Shown here: piece after piece, positions 46,567 through 56,317 of the stretch
Layout: each line of letters begins with the position of its first letter
How positions within the stretch are numbered: position 1 is the first letter of the stretch
Assembly (NCBI GenBank): GCA_027493615.1
Contig: JAOSKK010000012.1
Location: 434,001 to 498,000, forward strand
Origin: Verrucomicrobiota bacterium
GTDB lineage: Bacteria > Verrucomicrobiota > Verrucomicrobiia > Limisphaerales > J093
DNA length: 64,000 nucleotides
Direction: 5' to 3'
The notes under the pieces: model-generated
Database searches by the model: none
Told to the model about the DNA's origin: nothing
The model's input: the letters and a program-made list of their open reading frames with translations, nothing else
Translations under genes and position numbers: made by a program

Positions 46567-48714
46567 GTGACGGGTTGGGAGGTGGGCGCGGCGCAGCAGG
46601 AACCCGGGCTGCACCGGTGGGCGGATCGCGCGACGGAGGGGCTGTTGTTTGGCATGCTGGTCTTCTCCCCGTGGGCGCTGGCGGGCTGGCCGACATGGTC
46701 AGTGTGGACCATGAACGTGGGGGGCTACCTGCTGGGGCTGCTTTGGCTGGCCAAAGGGATGGTCCGCAGACGGGCCCGGTATTGTCCCGATCGGTGGACG
46801 ACTCCCGGTCCGGCGTGGCGAGTGGGCTGGCTGGGGGGCCTCACCTTGCTGCTGCTGAGCTGGAGCCTCGTCAGTGCACTCAACGCCCGGGCGGTGGTCG
46901 ACGTGGTGGGGCTGCGGCTTGAGGAACGGCCTGGATGGATCTCCTGGCTGCCACACAGCTACGACGCACCTTCCACGTGGTTTCAGTTCTGGAGTCACCT
47001 CGGGCTCGCCGGGGTGTTCTGGGCAGCGATGGACTGGGTCAGCCTGCGCGACTCGCGCCAACGTTCGCACCGCACGCGACACGGCGGCAGGGGGGCTCGG
47101 CGGGAACCGGGCGCGAACCCGAACGCCGAGGCGGTGGGGAGTCGGCACGCGCTGCCCCGGCGACTGAAGAAGCTCCTCTGGGTTGCCTGTCTCAACGGAG
47201 CGGCCGTGGCGTTGGTGGGCATCTTCAGCACCCTCGACAATCCGACCCGGGTGCTGTGGCTGTTTCCCCACGAGACGCGTCAGGGGAATTTCTTCGGGCC
47301 CTTCTGGTACCGCAACCACGGGGCCCAGTACCTGAACCTGCTCTGGCCGCTGTGCCTGGGCTTGTACCAGACCTCGTTTCTGCAGGCGGCCGAGCGGGGC
47401 CGGCTGCTGTCGGAACTGGGCCGCTCGCCGAGCCTGCTGTTGATCCCCTGCCTGGTGCTGATGAGCGCGGCCCCGTTTGTGCTCACGGGCCGCGGCGGCA
47501 GCCTGATCGCCGGGGCGGTGATGGTGGCCTGTGTGCCCGTGTTGTGGTGGAGCGGCCGGCAGTTGGGCAAGCGGGTGGTCTTGGGCCTGCTCGTTCTGCC
47601 GGCGGGGTTGGCCCTGGGACTGGCGTTGGCGTGGAAACCGCTGTCCTACCGGTTTTTTCGCGGGTTCATCAGTTTCCCCACCCACGTCGAAGCCTGGCGC
47701 GAGGGATTCACGCTGCGGACGGTGTTCGAAGTGCCGCGGGTCTGGCGCGAGAGTGCGGTGACGATGGCCGGTCTGTCCGAAAGCCGGACACGGCTGCTGG
47801 GTGAGCCCGGATCGGTCAGCCTCTCGTTGCGACGGGAAGGGCGGCTCGAGGTGCGTGTCCAGGGCGAGGCCCGCGAACAAGCTCTGGTGCTGATGACCAC
47901 GAATGCGCTGTTGGCGGAGCCGGATCGGGCGGTGGAACTGGTGCTCGTCCAGCAGGCGCAGTCCTCCACGGTCTATCTGAACGGGAGGCCTCTGTCGATG
48001 CGTGCGGTGACAAACCGTGCGGGCTTTCGCTGGCCGGAGCGTCTGGCGACCCGCTATCTCTGGGTGGGGCGGGGGGCCGGTGGCTCGCGGATCTTCAACG
48101 CGCGACTCGAGGCCGTGACACTGGTGGGCCGGGCTCTGCCCCCTGCGGAGTTGGCGCCGCTCCTGAGCGAGACGCCCCGCACAGGTCGAGGCATTGGTTT
48201 GGGGCTTGGCCGGGATGCCTGGGAGGCGCTGCGGCCGGCGCCGGTGCATCATCTGCGTCCGCATAGTCTGTCGCCGTCGATGTGGCTGGCCGAGGGCCTG
48301 GCCGGGCGGCAACAGTTCTATGAACATGCCCGGCGGATGCTGGGCGACTACCCGGCGGCCTTTGGCGCCGGGCCTGGAACCTTCGGGAACTTGTACAAGG
48401 TCTTCCTCCGGAATGCGCAGGCGACGGACACCTGGCACGTCCACAACGATTACCTCGAGACCCGGCTGGAGTTTGGCTGGGTGGGCAGCGGTTTGATCTA
48501 CGCTGCCTTTGGGTTGGCGCTGTGGCCGCTGGGCCGCGGCCGCGGAGGTCGGGTCCCTTCCTACTTGCTGGTCTTCATGGCCATCGCGGTGGCTGGCTGT
48601 CTCGTGCAGGCCCGCTTTGACTGGGTCTTGCAGGCACACCCGCTCCTCTTTCTGATGGTCCTGCTGTGTGGCGTGGTCAGCGCGCTTGGTCGAGCAGACG
48701 GCGCGCGGCCGTAA
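46567..48714 (+). CDS. O-antigen-ligase-like polytopic membrane protein with a LamG-like periplasmic insert
   Basis: From the GTG at 46567 about 715 residues. Ten or more membrane helices, for example GLLFGMLVFSPWALAGWPTW and LGGLTLLLLSWSLVSALNAR. The Wzy_C-type signature appears near the C-terminus: FGAGPGTFGNLYKVFLRNAQ and DTWHVHNDYLETRLEFGWVG, the HNDYLE motif of O-antigen ligases/polymerases. Between the helix groups (residues about 395-590) lies a beta-rich LamG-like segment with VELVLVQQAQSSTVYLNGRP and FNARLEAVTLVGRALPPAEL, unusual in this family. It runs tail to tail with the cytochrome gene, overlapping by 38 bp. The frame is intact; the start is uncertain because the open frame extends to 46477. 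Confidence 0.75.
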   Translation: MTGWEVGAAQQEPGLHRWADRATEGLLFGMLVFSPWALAGWPTWSVWTMNVGGYLLGLLWLAKGMVRRRARYCPDRWTTPGPAWRVGWLGGLTLLLLSWSLVSALNARAVVDVVGLRLEERPGWISWLPHSYDAPSTWFQFWSHLGLAGVFWAAMDWVSLRDSRQRSHRTRHGGRGARREPGANPNAEAVGSRHALPRRLKKLLWVACLNGAAVALVGIFSTLDNPTRVLWLFPHETRQGNFFGPFWYRNHGAQYLNLLWPLCLGLYQTSFLQAAERGRLLSELGRSPSLLLIPCLVLMSAAPFVLTGRGGSLIAGAVMVACVPVLWWSGRQLGKRVVLGLLVLPAGLALGLALAWKPLSYRFFRGFISFPTHVEAWREGFTLRTVFEVPRVWRESAVTMAGLSESRTRLLGEPGSVSLSLRREGRLEVRVQGEAREQALVLMTTNALLAEPDRAVELVLVQQAQSSTVYLNGRPLSMRAVTNRAGFRWPERLATRYLWVGRGAGGSRIFNARLEAVTLVGRALPPAELAPLLSETPRTGRGIGLGLGRDAWEALRPAPVHHLRPHSLSPSMWLAEGLAGRQQFYEHARRMLGDYPAAFGAGPGTFGNLYKVFLRNAQATDTWHVHNDYLETRLEFGWVGSGLIYAAFGLALWPLGRGRGGRVPSYLLVFMAIAVAGCLVQARFDWVLQAHPLLFLMVLLCGVVSALGRADGARP

Positions 48715-51078
48715 AGCCGGCGTCGATTTCCAAGGCGCGGGCGGCGGCGGCGCGCGCTTCGGCGGTGCGCCCGAGTTGGGCCAGGATGGTGGCTCGCGCG
48801 TAGGGAAGACGCGGGTCATTCGGGGCCGCGGATTCGCCGCGCAGCAGGGCCTCGATCGCCTCGGCGCTGCGCCCCACGCCGTGACGGGCCAGGCCCAGGT
48901 TGTACCAGGCGCGGGCATGGCGGGGATCCAGGGTCACAGCCTGTTCGAGGGCGGCGAGCGTTTCGCCGGCCTGGCCCAACTCGTTCCAGGCCAGCCCGAG
49001 CTTGTACCAGTATTCGGCCTCGCGCGGTTCAAGGCGGCACGCCGCCTTCAACTGCTCGACGGCCTCCTGGCCGTGTCCGGCAAGGCTGAGCACCACGGCC
49101 AGCTCGTGGCGCAAGGGTGCGGAATGGCCATCCCAGGCCACGGCCTGGCGGTACGCGGTCAGCGCGGCCGGCAGGTTCTCACGCGCGAGATGGAACGCGC
49201 CGAGCTGAAGCTGGCCGGTCGGCTGGTCGGCGTTGAAATCGAGGGCGTGTCGCAGTTCCCGACCGGCGCGGGAATCCAGGTCCACGCGATCCCGCAAAGC
49301 CAGCGCGGCGGCCACGCGGACGTTGCGGACGGGATCCTCGAGCCGGGGAACGAGAGCGGCCGCCAGGGCCGGCGGCCCGTGGGCGACGCCGGCGCCGAGG
49401 GAACGCACGGCCTTCTCCCGTACCAGCGGGTGGGCATGGTCCAGTTGGGCGCGCAGGGCCTGCTGGACGGCGGGTTCATGCACCCAGCCTTCGAGCAGTT
49501 CGGCCGCCACCGCGCGCCAATAGGTGTTCGTCTCGCCGGCCAGCAGCGCGAGGAGCGGCGCCCGCGCCGCGGCTTCTCCGCGGCGGGCCGCGGCCACGAC
49601 GCGCGCGCGTTCGCGGGAGGGGCGTTCCATCTTCGCACCGTACCAGGGCTCAACGAATTCGAGCGCCCAGTCGACGGACCGGTCGGCATGACAGCGATTG
49701 CAGGCGTTGGGGATGCCCAGCTCGCGGGTCAGCAGCGGATCCGGGATGGTGAAGCCGTGGTCGTGGCGCCAGTGCCGTCCCATGTACACGGTCTGCGGCA
49801 TGTGGCAGTTCACACACTCGCCCCCGGTTTCCGCGATGGTGCGGGGGTGATAGGCCGTGAGATCCAGGTCGAGCAGGACGCCGTTGGTGGAGTACCCGAA
49901 GACCTTGTGCCGGCTATGACTGACGGGCTCGATGGCCAGCGCATTGGGATAGCTGCCGTCGTGGCAACGCATGCACAGCCAGTTGCCCGGTAACCGGGTC
50001 TTCGCCGAGTGGGGGTCGTGGCAGTCCAGACACCGCACCCCCGCCGCGCCCATGCGACTGCCCAGGAACGCGGCGAACTCGTAGTTCTCATCCCGCACCT
50101 GGCCGTCGGGGTGATAGACGTCGGTGGAGTCCACCACCGTCAGCGCATAGTGGTCGAAGAAGGAGTCGCCCGGAACGAAGTCGCCAGTCAAATCGCCGCG
50201 CCGCGCATGGCAGGCGCCGCACGTTTCCCGCACCTGATTGGTCGAGAACAGCGGCAGGGTGGGGTCGGGCAGGGTCGTGACGCGGTGTTCGCGGCGCCAC
50301 TGGACGTGGGCGCGCCCCGGGCCGTGGCAGGACTCGCAGCCGACACTGGCCTCGACCATCGCCGTCTGGTACGTGTCCGAGGCCACGTCGTAGTTCTTCC
50401 GCACCCGCACGTTGTGGCAGGCGGCGCACATCGCGTTCCAGCCCATGCCGCGCCCGGTCCAATGGCCCCATTCGCCGGGCATGCGATCTTCGGATCCGTA
50501 GACGTTGAACCACTCGTTCGTGTGGGGGTCGTAGGACGCCTCCAGTGTCTGCAGTCGTCCGCCCGGAAAAGCCACGAGGAACTGCCGGAGCGGGTCGTTC
50601 CCGATGACCCGCACGACGGGATGCGCCTCGGGCGCACCGGACAAGGCCGAGGGTGGTGACGACGTAGTTCGTGCCTTCGACCCGGACAGTGGTCTGTTGC
50701 GAACCGTGGGTGAACGTGCGGGGGGATCGAAGGCAACCCGGTCCAATGCGGGGTCCAAGGGGCGCTCGGCGAGCCCGTGGTTGGAGCGTTCCCACAACTC
50801 GTAAGCTTCCTCGTGGCACTCCTGGCAACTCGCCGATCCGGCATAGGCGGCATAGGTGGCGGCCTGGTCGGGGATGACCGGTGCCGGGCCCGGCAGCGCA
50901 GGTGTTGGAGGGCGCGAGGCCGGGCCGGGCGGCGATTCCCGCCGAAACACCAAGGCGCTTGCAATGGCCAGCATAACCAGCACCACCACCATTCCCCGCC
51001 ACAGCCAGGCGGGGCGTCGGCCCCCATCCGCGGGACGGGACCCGGCTTCCCGCGAGGCGTGCGGCGGGGGATCGCCAT
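48677..51078 (-). CDS. Octahaem c-type cytochrome fused to HEAT and TPR repeats
   Basis: After an N-terminal membrane anchor (MVVVLVMLAIASALVF) come eight CXXCH haem-binding motifs in order: CQECH, CAACH, CESCH, CGACH, CLDCH, CMRCH, CVNCH and CNRCH. Then follow about 130 residues of HEAT-like repeats (VQQALRAQLDHAHPLVREKA, RLEDPVRNVRVAAALALRDR) and four or five TPRs (AEYWYKLGLAWNELGQAGET, ARAWYNLGLARHGVGRSAEA). About 800 residues. A short scrambled part after the first haem (near 50648-50720) marks two compensating indels, and one more near 51030 may join the ATG at 51078, directly next to the mutase stop; otherwise it starts at 50992. Probably periplasmic electron transfer with a protein-binding tail. 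Confidence 0.8.
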
Positions 51079-52563
51079 TCAGGGGGCGTCGGGGGCGGCG
51101 AACTCGCGCACCCGGGCGATCGCTTGCTCGAGGCAGGTCGCGGCGCGTTCCTCGGTCTCGGCCTCGGTGTACACGCGGAACTCGGGCGCGTTGCCCGACG
51201 GCCGCACATGCACCACGGTGTCGTCGGCAAACGTCATGCGGGCACCGTCCGTGAAGTCGAGGACCTTCACCGCGCCGAAGGCGGCGCCGAAGCACTGTTC
51301 GACTTCCGGCACGCCGCCTCGCTCGAAGCGGGCCACCATCGCCCGGCCCTGCTCGGTCGGAAAAGGTCGAAGAAGCCCGCTGCGGGTGAAGCGGCGGGGC
51401 AGGCCGGCCACCAGTTGCGACAGGCGCAGGGCACGCCGAGCCGCGGCGTGCAACGCGGCGAGGATGGGCAAGGCGGCGTCGCGCGTCGGCAGGGCCGTCA
51501 GCATGGACCCCGGGACTTCCCCGCTCACGTCGCTGCCCAGAAGGAACTCCCCCGTTGGCCTCGAAACCCACGACCCGCCGGGCGCCGGTCTCGAGGGGCC
51601 GCCTGCATGCCGGCGATCACAAAAGGCGACCCGATCCGCGTCCGCGTCACGTGACGGAACCAGCCGCAACGTTCGGAGTGCGGTATTGCAGCTCAGCGGG
51701 GCCACAACGGTGTCGGCCTTGAGATAGGCGGCGACGAGAATGCCCAGGACATCGCCTCGCACGACCGCCCCGCGTTCGTCCACCACCAGCGGGCGGTCGC
51801 CATCGCCATCGGCGGTCACCAGCGCATCGGCCTGGTGCGCGTGCACCCAACCCGCGAGCCGGGCGGGGTCCTCAACCGCCTCGGTGTCCACGGGGATGAA
51901 GCGGTCGGAGCGGCCCACCCGGATCACCTGCGCGCCGAGGCCTTCGAGGAGCCGGCCCAGAAGATCCCGGGCCACGGTGGAATGTTCGTACACGACGATG
52001 CGCCGGCCCGCGAGGCACCCGCGCGGGAAGAACTCGAGGTAACGGCGCACGTAGGCGGCCTCGGCGTCGGGTCGGGGAACGCCCAACGACGGGAGCTCGT
52101 CGAAGAAGAAGCTGCCGTCGACGCCAAAGAACGCCGCCTGGGTCTCGTCGCGCTCCAGTTCGCCGGCGAGCGCGGCGTGGCGCTGGGCGATCGCGGCTTC
52201 ATCGGCCTTGAGCACTTCGCCCCAGGGCAGGTGGAACTTGAGGCCGTTCCGGTCGTCCGGAATGTGGCTGCCGGTCACCATGAGGCTGGGTTGGCGCCGC
52301 GCGAAGGCGTGGTGGGCGAGGGCCGGCGTGGGGATGAAGCCGCACCACTCGACCCCGAGTCCCTCCTGCTGGACCGCCCACGCCACGGCCCGAAGCAACC
52401 GCGGCGTGCTGGCCCGCAGGTCGCCGGCGAGCGCCACCGGCCCGCGGGCCTCGCCGCGATCCTTGAGGTAACGGACGAAGGCGCGGGTGTAGAGGGCGCA
52501 CGCGCGGTCGGTAAGTTCGGTGACGAGCCCGCGGAGACCGCTGGTGCCGAAGCCAAGCGCCAT
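51079..52563 (-). CDS. Phosphohexomutase (phosphomannomutase/phosphoglucomutase family)
   Basis: 494 residues with the four family motifs: phosphoserine loop MVTGSHIPDDRNGLKF, metal loop VTADGDGDRPLVVDE, sugar loop read as GEFLLGSDVSG, and phosphate-binding loop VHVRPSGNAPEFRVY. The start MALGFGTSGLRGLV gives the FGTSGLRG N-terminus. Around 51553-51600 the frame is shifted by two compensating indels (the true reading is VGFEANGEFLLGSD-like). It interconverts hexose 1- and 6-phosphates for envelope polysaccharide; exact sugar not determined. The cytochrome gene follows immediately. Confidence 0.88.
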   Translation of the reverse strand: MALGFGTSGLRGLVTELTDRACALYTRAFVRYLKDRGEARGPVALAGDLRASTPRLLRAVAWAVQQEGLGVEWCGFIPTPALAHHAFARRQPSLMVTGSHIPDDRNGLKFHLPWGEVLKADEAAIAQRHAALAGELERDETQAAFFGVDGSFFFDELPSLGVPRPDAEAAYVRRYLEFFPRGCLAGRRIVVYEHSTVARDLLGRLLEGLGAQVIRVGRSDRFIPVDTEAVEDPARLAGWVHAHQADALVTADGDGDRPLVVDERGAVVRGDVLGILVAAYLKADTVVAPLSCNTALRTLRLVPSRDADADRVAFCDRRHAGGPSRPAPGGSWVSRPTGEFLLGSDVSGEVPGSMLTALPTRDAALPILAALHAAARRALRLSQLVAGLPRRFTRSGLLRPFPTEQGRAMVARFERGGVPEVEQCFGAAFGAVKVLDFTDGARMTFADDTVVHVRPSGNAPEFRVYTEAETEERAATCLEQAIARVREFAAPDAP

Positions 52564-52654
52564 GAGGAGGTCCGTTCGTGTGGTCCCGAGACGCCGTCCA
52601 GCAGCTCAGCCGGAGGGCCCGGGACGGGTCGGGGTTTCCGGGTCCAGAACGCGC

Positions 52655-53659
52655 TCAGGCCTCGTACGGGGGCGGGAACGCGGCCGGGTTGTTGTCGAAG
52701 TTCTTGGTGACCTTGTAGGGCTCGCTCTGGCCGTGGTTGACGAACGGCTTCATCCGTTCGCGCAGGGCCTGCATCTCGTCGGGGGTCAGCTTCCGGAAGG
52801 TGCGGACGGCTTGGAGGGCGGTTTGGAGCCGCTCCATCGTCTCGCAACCGGTGAGGGTCACCGAGACGGGGAGGCTCATGGCGTAGTGGAGGCACTCGAT
52901 GCTGGTGATGACGCCGGTCTTGGGGGCGTTCTGGAAGGCCATGGGTTTCATGCCCACGATGCCGAGGTTGCGCTTCACCGCCTCGGGGAGGACGAGCCGT
53001 TCGAAGCTGCCGAAGTGGGGGTCGAGCACGTTGAGCGGCATCTGCAGCGCGTCCCACTCGTAGGGCTTGGTCAGCATCTTGAGGTGGTAATCCGGGCTCT
53101 TGTGGCCGGTGAACCCGATGAACCGCACCTTGCCCTGGCGCTTGGCCTGCTCGGCGGCCTCGATGGCGCCGTGCGGCGCGAAGATCCAGTCGGGATCCTC
53201 CTGGCGCTCGATGGAGTGGAACTGCCAGAGATCGAGGTGATCGGTTTGCAGCCGTTTGAGGCTGGTCTCGAGATCGAGCAGCGCGTGTTTCTTGTCGCGA
53301 TAGTTGTGCTTGGTCATCAGGAACACCTGGTCCCGACGGCCCTGGATGGCCTCGCCCATCCGCAGTTCGCTTTGTCCGTCGTTGTAGTCGATCGAGTTGT
53401 CCAGGAAGTTCACGCCCGCGTCCATCGCGGTGCGGATGAGGCGGTGACTCTCCGCGCGCTCCTTCTGAATGCCGATGTGCCAGCCACCCAACCCGAGGAT
53501 CGAGACCTGCACGCCCGTCTTGCCAAAGGGGCGCATCGGCATGTCGCCACGCGTTTCCGCGCCGATCGCGGTGGGCAGGAGCGCCGGGGTCGCCATGGCG
53601 GCCAGCATCGTCGAGCCCAGGCTGCCGGCCAGGAATTCTCTGCGCGATTGGGTGTTCAT
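52655..53659 (-). CDS. Tat-exported aldo/keto reductase
   Basis: 335 residues. A twin-arginine signal (NTQSRREFLAGSLGSTMLAA) precedes an AKR barrel: MRPFGKTGVQVSILGLGGWH, FLDNSIDYNDGQSELRMGEA (Asp and Tyr of the tetrad), FLMTKHNYRDKKHALLDLE (Lys) and LDLWQFHSIERQEDPDWIFA (His). FIGFTGHKSPDYHLKMLTKP is also typical. Exported AKRs of this form are common in Verrucomicrobia and Planctomycetes; the substrate is unknown. The start 53659 is fixed by the Tat motif. Confidence 0.9.
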   Translation of the reverse strand: MNTQSRREFLAGSLGSTMLAAMATPALLPTAIGAETRGDMPMRPFGKTGVQVSILGLGGWHIGIQKERAESHRLIRTAMDAGVNFLDNSIDYNDGQSELRMGEAIQGRRDQVFLMTKHNYRDKKHALLDLETSLKRLQTDHLDLWQFHSIERQEDPDWIFAPHGAIEAAEQAKRQGKVRFIGFTGHKSPDYHLKMLTKPYEWDALQMPLNVLDPHFGSFERLVLPEAVKRNLGIVGMKPMAFQNAPKTGVITSIECLHYAMSLPVSVTLTGCETMERLQTALQAVRTFRKLTPDEMQALRERMKPFVNHGQSEPYKVTKNFDNNPAAFPPPYEA

Positions 53660-53716
53660 GCCGGGACAGGTAGCAGAGAAACCACGGAGTGACAAGGCCG
53701 CGGCGCGCCGGGGTGA

Positions 53717-53820
53717 CGAAAAGCGGCGCTGAAGCGCTCGCACTCCAGACGCTGCGCGATCCCCCGCCGCTCGGCTGGCGCAACGCACTTGGAGTGCGAG
53801 CGCTTCAGCGCCGCTTTTCG
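53717..53820. repeat. Perfect 30-bp inverted repeat of the GGAGTGCG family
   Basis: Arms at 53717-53746 and 53791-53820 are perfect complements over 30 bases; the right arm begins GGAGTGCGAGCGCTTCAGCG. The 44-base loop contains the GCGCAACGCACTT part of the repeat. It stands between the stop of the GH127 gene (53916, reading leftwards) and the start of the AKR gene (53659), both on the minus strand, and may act as a terminator or processing hairpin. Confidence 0.88.
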
Positions 53821-53915
53821 TTCATCCCCACCGCCGCATCTGCCCAAGCGCCGCTTCGCCGGGCGGTGGCCGGGTGGACCGTTCGCGGCTGGGAGGATGA
53901 CCCGCGGAGGCGCCG

Positions 53916-56285
53916 TCAGTCCTCGACTTCGAAGACCTGCCACTCGTGGGCACCGGCTGCCCAGTCGGGCTTCAACTGCACCACAAGCCGCAAGGCGGTG
54001 GTGGTCACCGGGGCGAAGCGGACGGCACACCATTGATCCAGCGCGACGGGATAGGTCCCCTCAACCGCCACCGGCTTCCAGGCGTCCTGGTCGCGGTACT
54101 CGATCCTCCAGGCGGCGGGCAGCCGGCAGGCGCCGCGTCCGGTGTCATCGAACCAGTAGACCCGCGCGCTGCCGAAGGTGCGCGGCTGGGGCCAGGTGTA
54201 CTGGACCCATTCCTCGGTGTTCTTGCGCGGCCACCAGTGGCACAGGGCGGCCGGTTGTTCGCCGCTGTTCTTGGGCTCGACGCCGTCGTTGATACCGCCG
54301 GGTTGCGAGTTGCTGTTGGCAAAGGAGACCGTGACGGCGGCCTGGGCCTCGGGTCCGCCGGCGCGCGGCAGCGGCGGCGTGAGCGGGAGCCACACCTTCA
54401 TCCAGCCCGCCGCGCGGTTGTCCCAGGCGTAGTAGGGAACGGCCTTGAAGGGTACCGACCGCGCCGGGGGCATCGGCTGATAGAGCCGGCGCCCCCAATC
54501 GAGTTCGCCCACGACCCGGGCTTGGCCGCGCAGCGTGACGACGCCGCCGAGCAGCGTGTCGTCGGCTTGTGCCGTCACCGCGTCGTCGGCACTGACGCAT
54601 AGGGCGTCGAGGGGTTCGGTGTGATCCACCTGTTCGAGGCAGTAGACCAGCGGGCCGCGCTGAAGGGCGAACCGACCGCGATTGGCCTCGACGCTGGGAT
54701 GGGCCACGACCCGGGTCACGGGGAGGGCGAGGTCGAGGTCCACCCGGTCACCGGCACGCCAGGTGCGGTTGAGCACGAGGTAACCGGCCACAGGTTCGAG
54801 GCGGTTCACCCGTTCGCCGTTGACGGACACGCGGGCCTGGGGACACCAACCGGGCAGGCGGAGGTGCAGCGCGAGTTGGCGCGGTTCCAGATCCCACTGG
54901 AACGTGACGCGGCCGTCCCACGGGTAATCCGTGTTGACGAGGAGCCTCACGTCGTGGCCGGACACCTGGGTCTTGAGGACGCCCTGGAGGTAGAGGTTCA
55001 CGTAGAGGGCGTCGGGGCCGGTGGCGTAGGCGTAACCGCCCAGCGAGGCAAGGGTGCGGGCAACGTTCGGAGGGCAGCAGGCGCAACCGAACCACGGCGA
55101 GCGATGGTGCTGGCCTCGGCTCTCGAGGGGGTTCACGTAGAAGAAGCGTTGCCCGTCCTGGGACACGCCGGCGAGGACACCGTTGTAGAGGGCGCGCTCG
55201 ACGACGTCGGCAAAGCGGGCGTCGCCGTGGAGGCAGGCGAGGCGATGGCCCCACTGGGCGAGGGCGATGGTGGCGCAGGTCTCCTGGTAGGCGGTGGCGT
55301 TGGGCAGGTCGTAGTCCTGCGTGAAACCTTCGTTGTGCGCGCTGGGCCCGATGCCGCCGGTGAGGTAGAGGTTGCGCTCGACGGTGTTGCGCCACACGCG
55401 GTGGAGCATCCGGAGCAGGTCGGAGTCCCCGGTTTCGCGCACGACATCCGTGACGCCGGACATGAGATAAGCGGCGCGGACGGCGTGGCCTTTGATGTTG
55501 CGGTGCTCGGTGATCGGGACGTCGTCCTGCCAGTAATCGCCGTGGTAACGCTCGAGGGGCGTGCGGTGTTCGGTGGCAAAGAACCGCTGGCCCCGGTGCT
55601 CGACGAAGAAGCGGGCGAGTTCGAAGTAGCGGGCTTCGCCGGTGACGCGCGCCAGCTTGACGAGGGCGAGCTCGATCTCGGGATGTCCCGGGTACCCCAT
55701 CCGCTTGGGCGGCGGACCGAAGACGCCGTCAATGCAGTCGGCGAACTTGGTGGCCACGGTGAGGAAGTTGCGTTTGCCAGTGGCCTGGAAGTGGGCGACG
55801 GCGGCCTCGAACAGATGGCCGGCGCAGTAGAGCTCGTGGTTGTCGCGCAGGTTGACCCAGCGCACGCCCGGTTCCTTCACGGTGTAGTAGCTGTTCAGGT
55901 AGCCGTCGGGATGCTGGGCGGCGGCGAGGATCGCGATGATCTCGTCCAGCTTCTGGTCGAGAGCCGGGTCGGGGTGTGTGGCGAGCGAGTACGACGCCGC
56001 CTCGAGGGCCTTGTAGACGTCCGAGTCCATGAACACCGGGCCCTGGAAGCCCGTGGTGGCGCGGCGGGCCGCCAGGCGGAGGTTCTCGAGGTTGCCGGAT
56101 TTCTCGAGGTTCTCGAGGTTGATGGGGATCGAAACAGTCCGGTTGATCTCACGACGCGGCGCCCAGAAGCGATCGTTGATCTCCACCTGAGTGAAGGGGA
56201 CAGCGTCCAGTTTGGCGAACGAAGGGGTGCCGGGGGCGGCCAGCAGCACCGGGGCGACCCCGAGGAGGACGAACAAGGCTTTCAT
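53916..56285 (-). CDS. GH127-type beta-L-arabinofuranosidase-like glycosidase
   Basis: 789 residues with a signal peptide (MKALFVLLGVAPVLLAAPG). The GH127 core is clear: VEINDRFWAPRREINRTVSI, DGYLNSYYTVKEPGVRWVNL, HELYCAGHLFEAAVAHFQAT, GHAVRAAYLMSGVTDVVRET and TGGIGPSAHNEGFTQDYDLP. The acid Glu lies in AYQETCATIALAQWGHRLA and the catalytic Cys in WFGCACCPPNVARTLASLGG. C-terminal beta domains follow, the last (about 660-789) resembling a discoidin-type sugar-binding domain. The frame is intact. It probably removes L-arabinose from plant glycans and fits the nearby GH28 genes. Confidence 0.92.
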   Translation of the reverse strand: MKALFVLLGVAPVLLAAPGTPSFAKLDAVPFTQVEINDRFWAPRREINRTVSIPINLENLEKSGNLENLRLAARRATTGFQGPVFMDSDVYKALEAASYSLATHPDPALDQKLDEIIAILAAAQHPDGYLNSYYTVKEPGVRWVNLRDNHELYCAGHLFEAAVAHFQATGKRNFLTVATKFADCIDGVFGPPPKRMGYPGHPEIELALVKLARVTGEARYFELARFFVEHRGQRFFATEHRTPLERYHGDYWQDDVPITEHRNIKGHAVRAAYLMSGVTDVVRETGDSDLLRMLHRVWRNTVERNLYLTGGIGPSAHNEGFTQDYDLPNATAYQETCATIALAQWGHRLACLHGDARFADVVERALYNGVLAGVSQDGQRFFYVNPLESRGQHHRSPWFGCACCPPNVARTLASLGGYAYATGPDALYVNLYLQGVLKTQVSGHDVRLLVNTDYPWDGRVTFQWDLEPRQLALHLRLPGWCPQARVSVNGERVNRLEPVAGYLVLNRTWRAGDRVDLDLALPVTRVVAHPSVEANRGRFALQRGPLVYCLEQVDHTEPLDALCVSADDAVTAQADDTLLGGVVTLRGQARVVGELDWGRRLYQPMPPARSVPFKAVPYYAWDNRAAGWMKVWLPLTPPLPRAGGPEAQAAVTVSFANSNSQPGGINDGVEPKNSGEQPAALCHWWPRKNTEEWVQYTWPQPRTFGSARVYWFDDTGRGACRLPAAWRIEYRDQDAWKPVAVEGTYPVALDQWCAVRFAPVTTTALRLVVQLKPDWAAGAHEWQVFEVED

Positions 56286-56317
56286 CGCGCGCGATAGTGC
56301 GGGGCAGCCCGCGGGAA

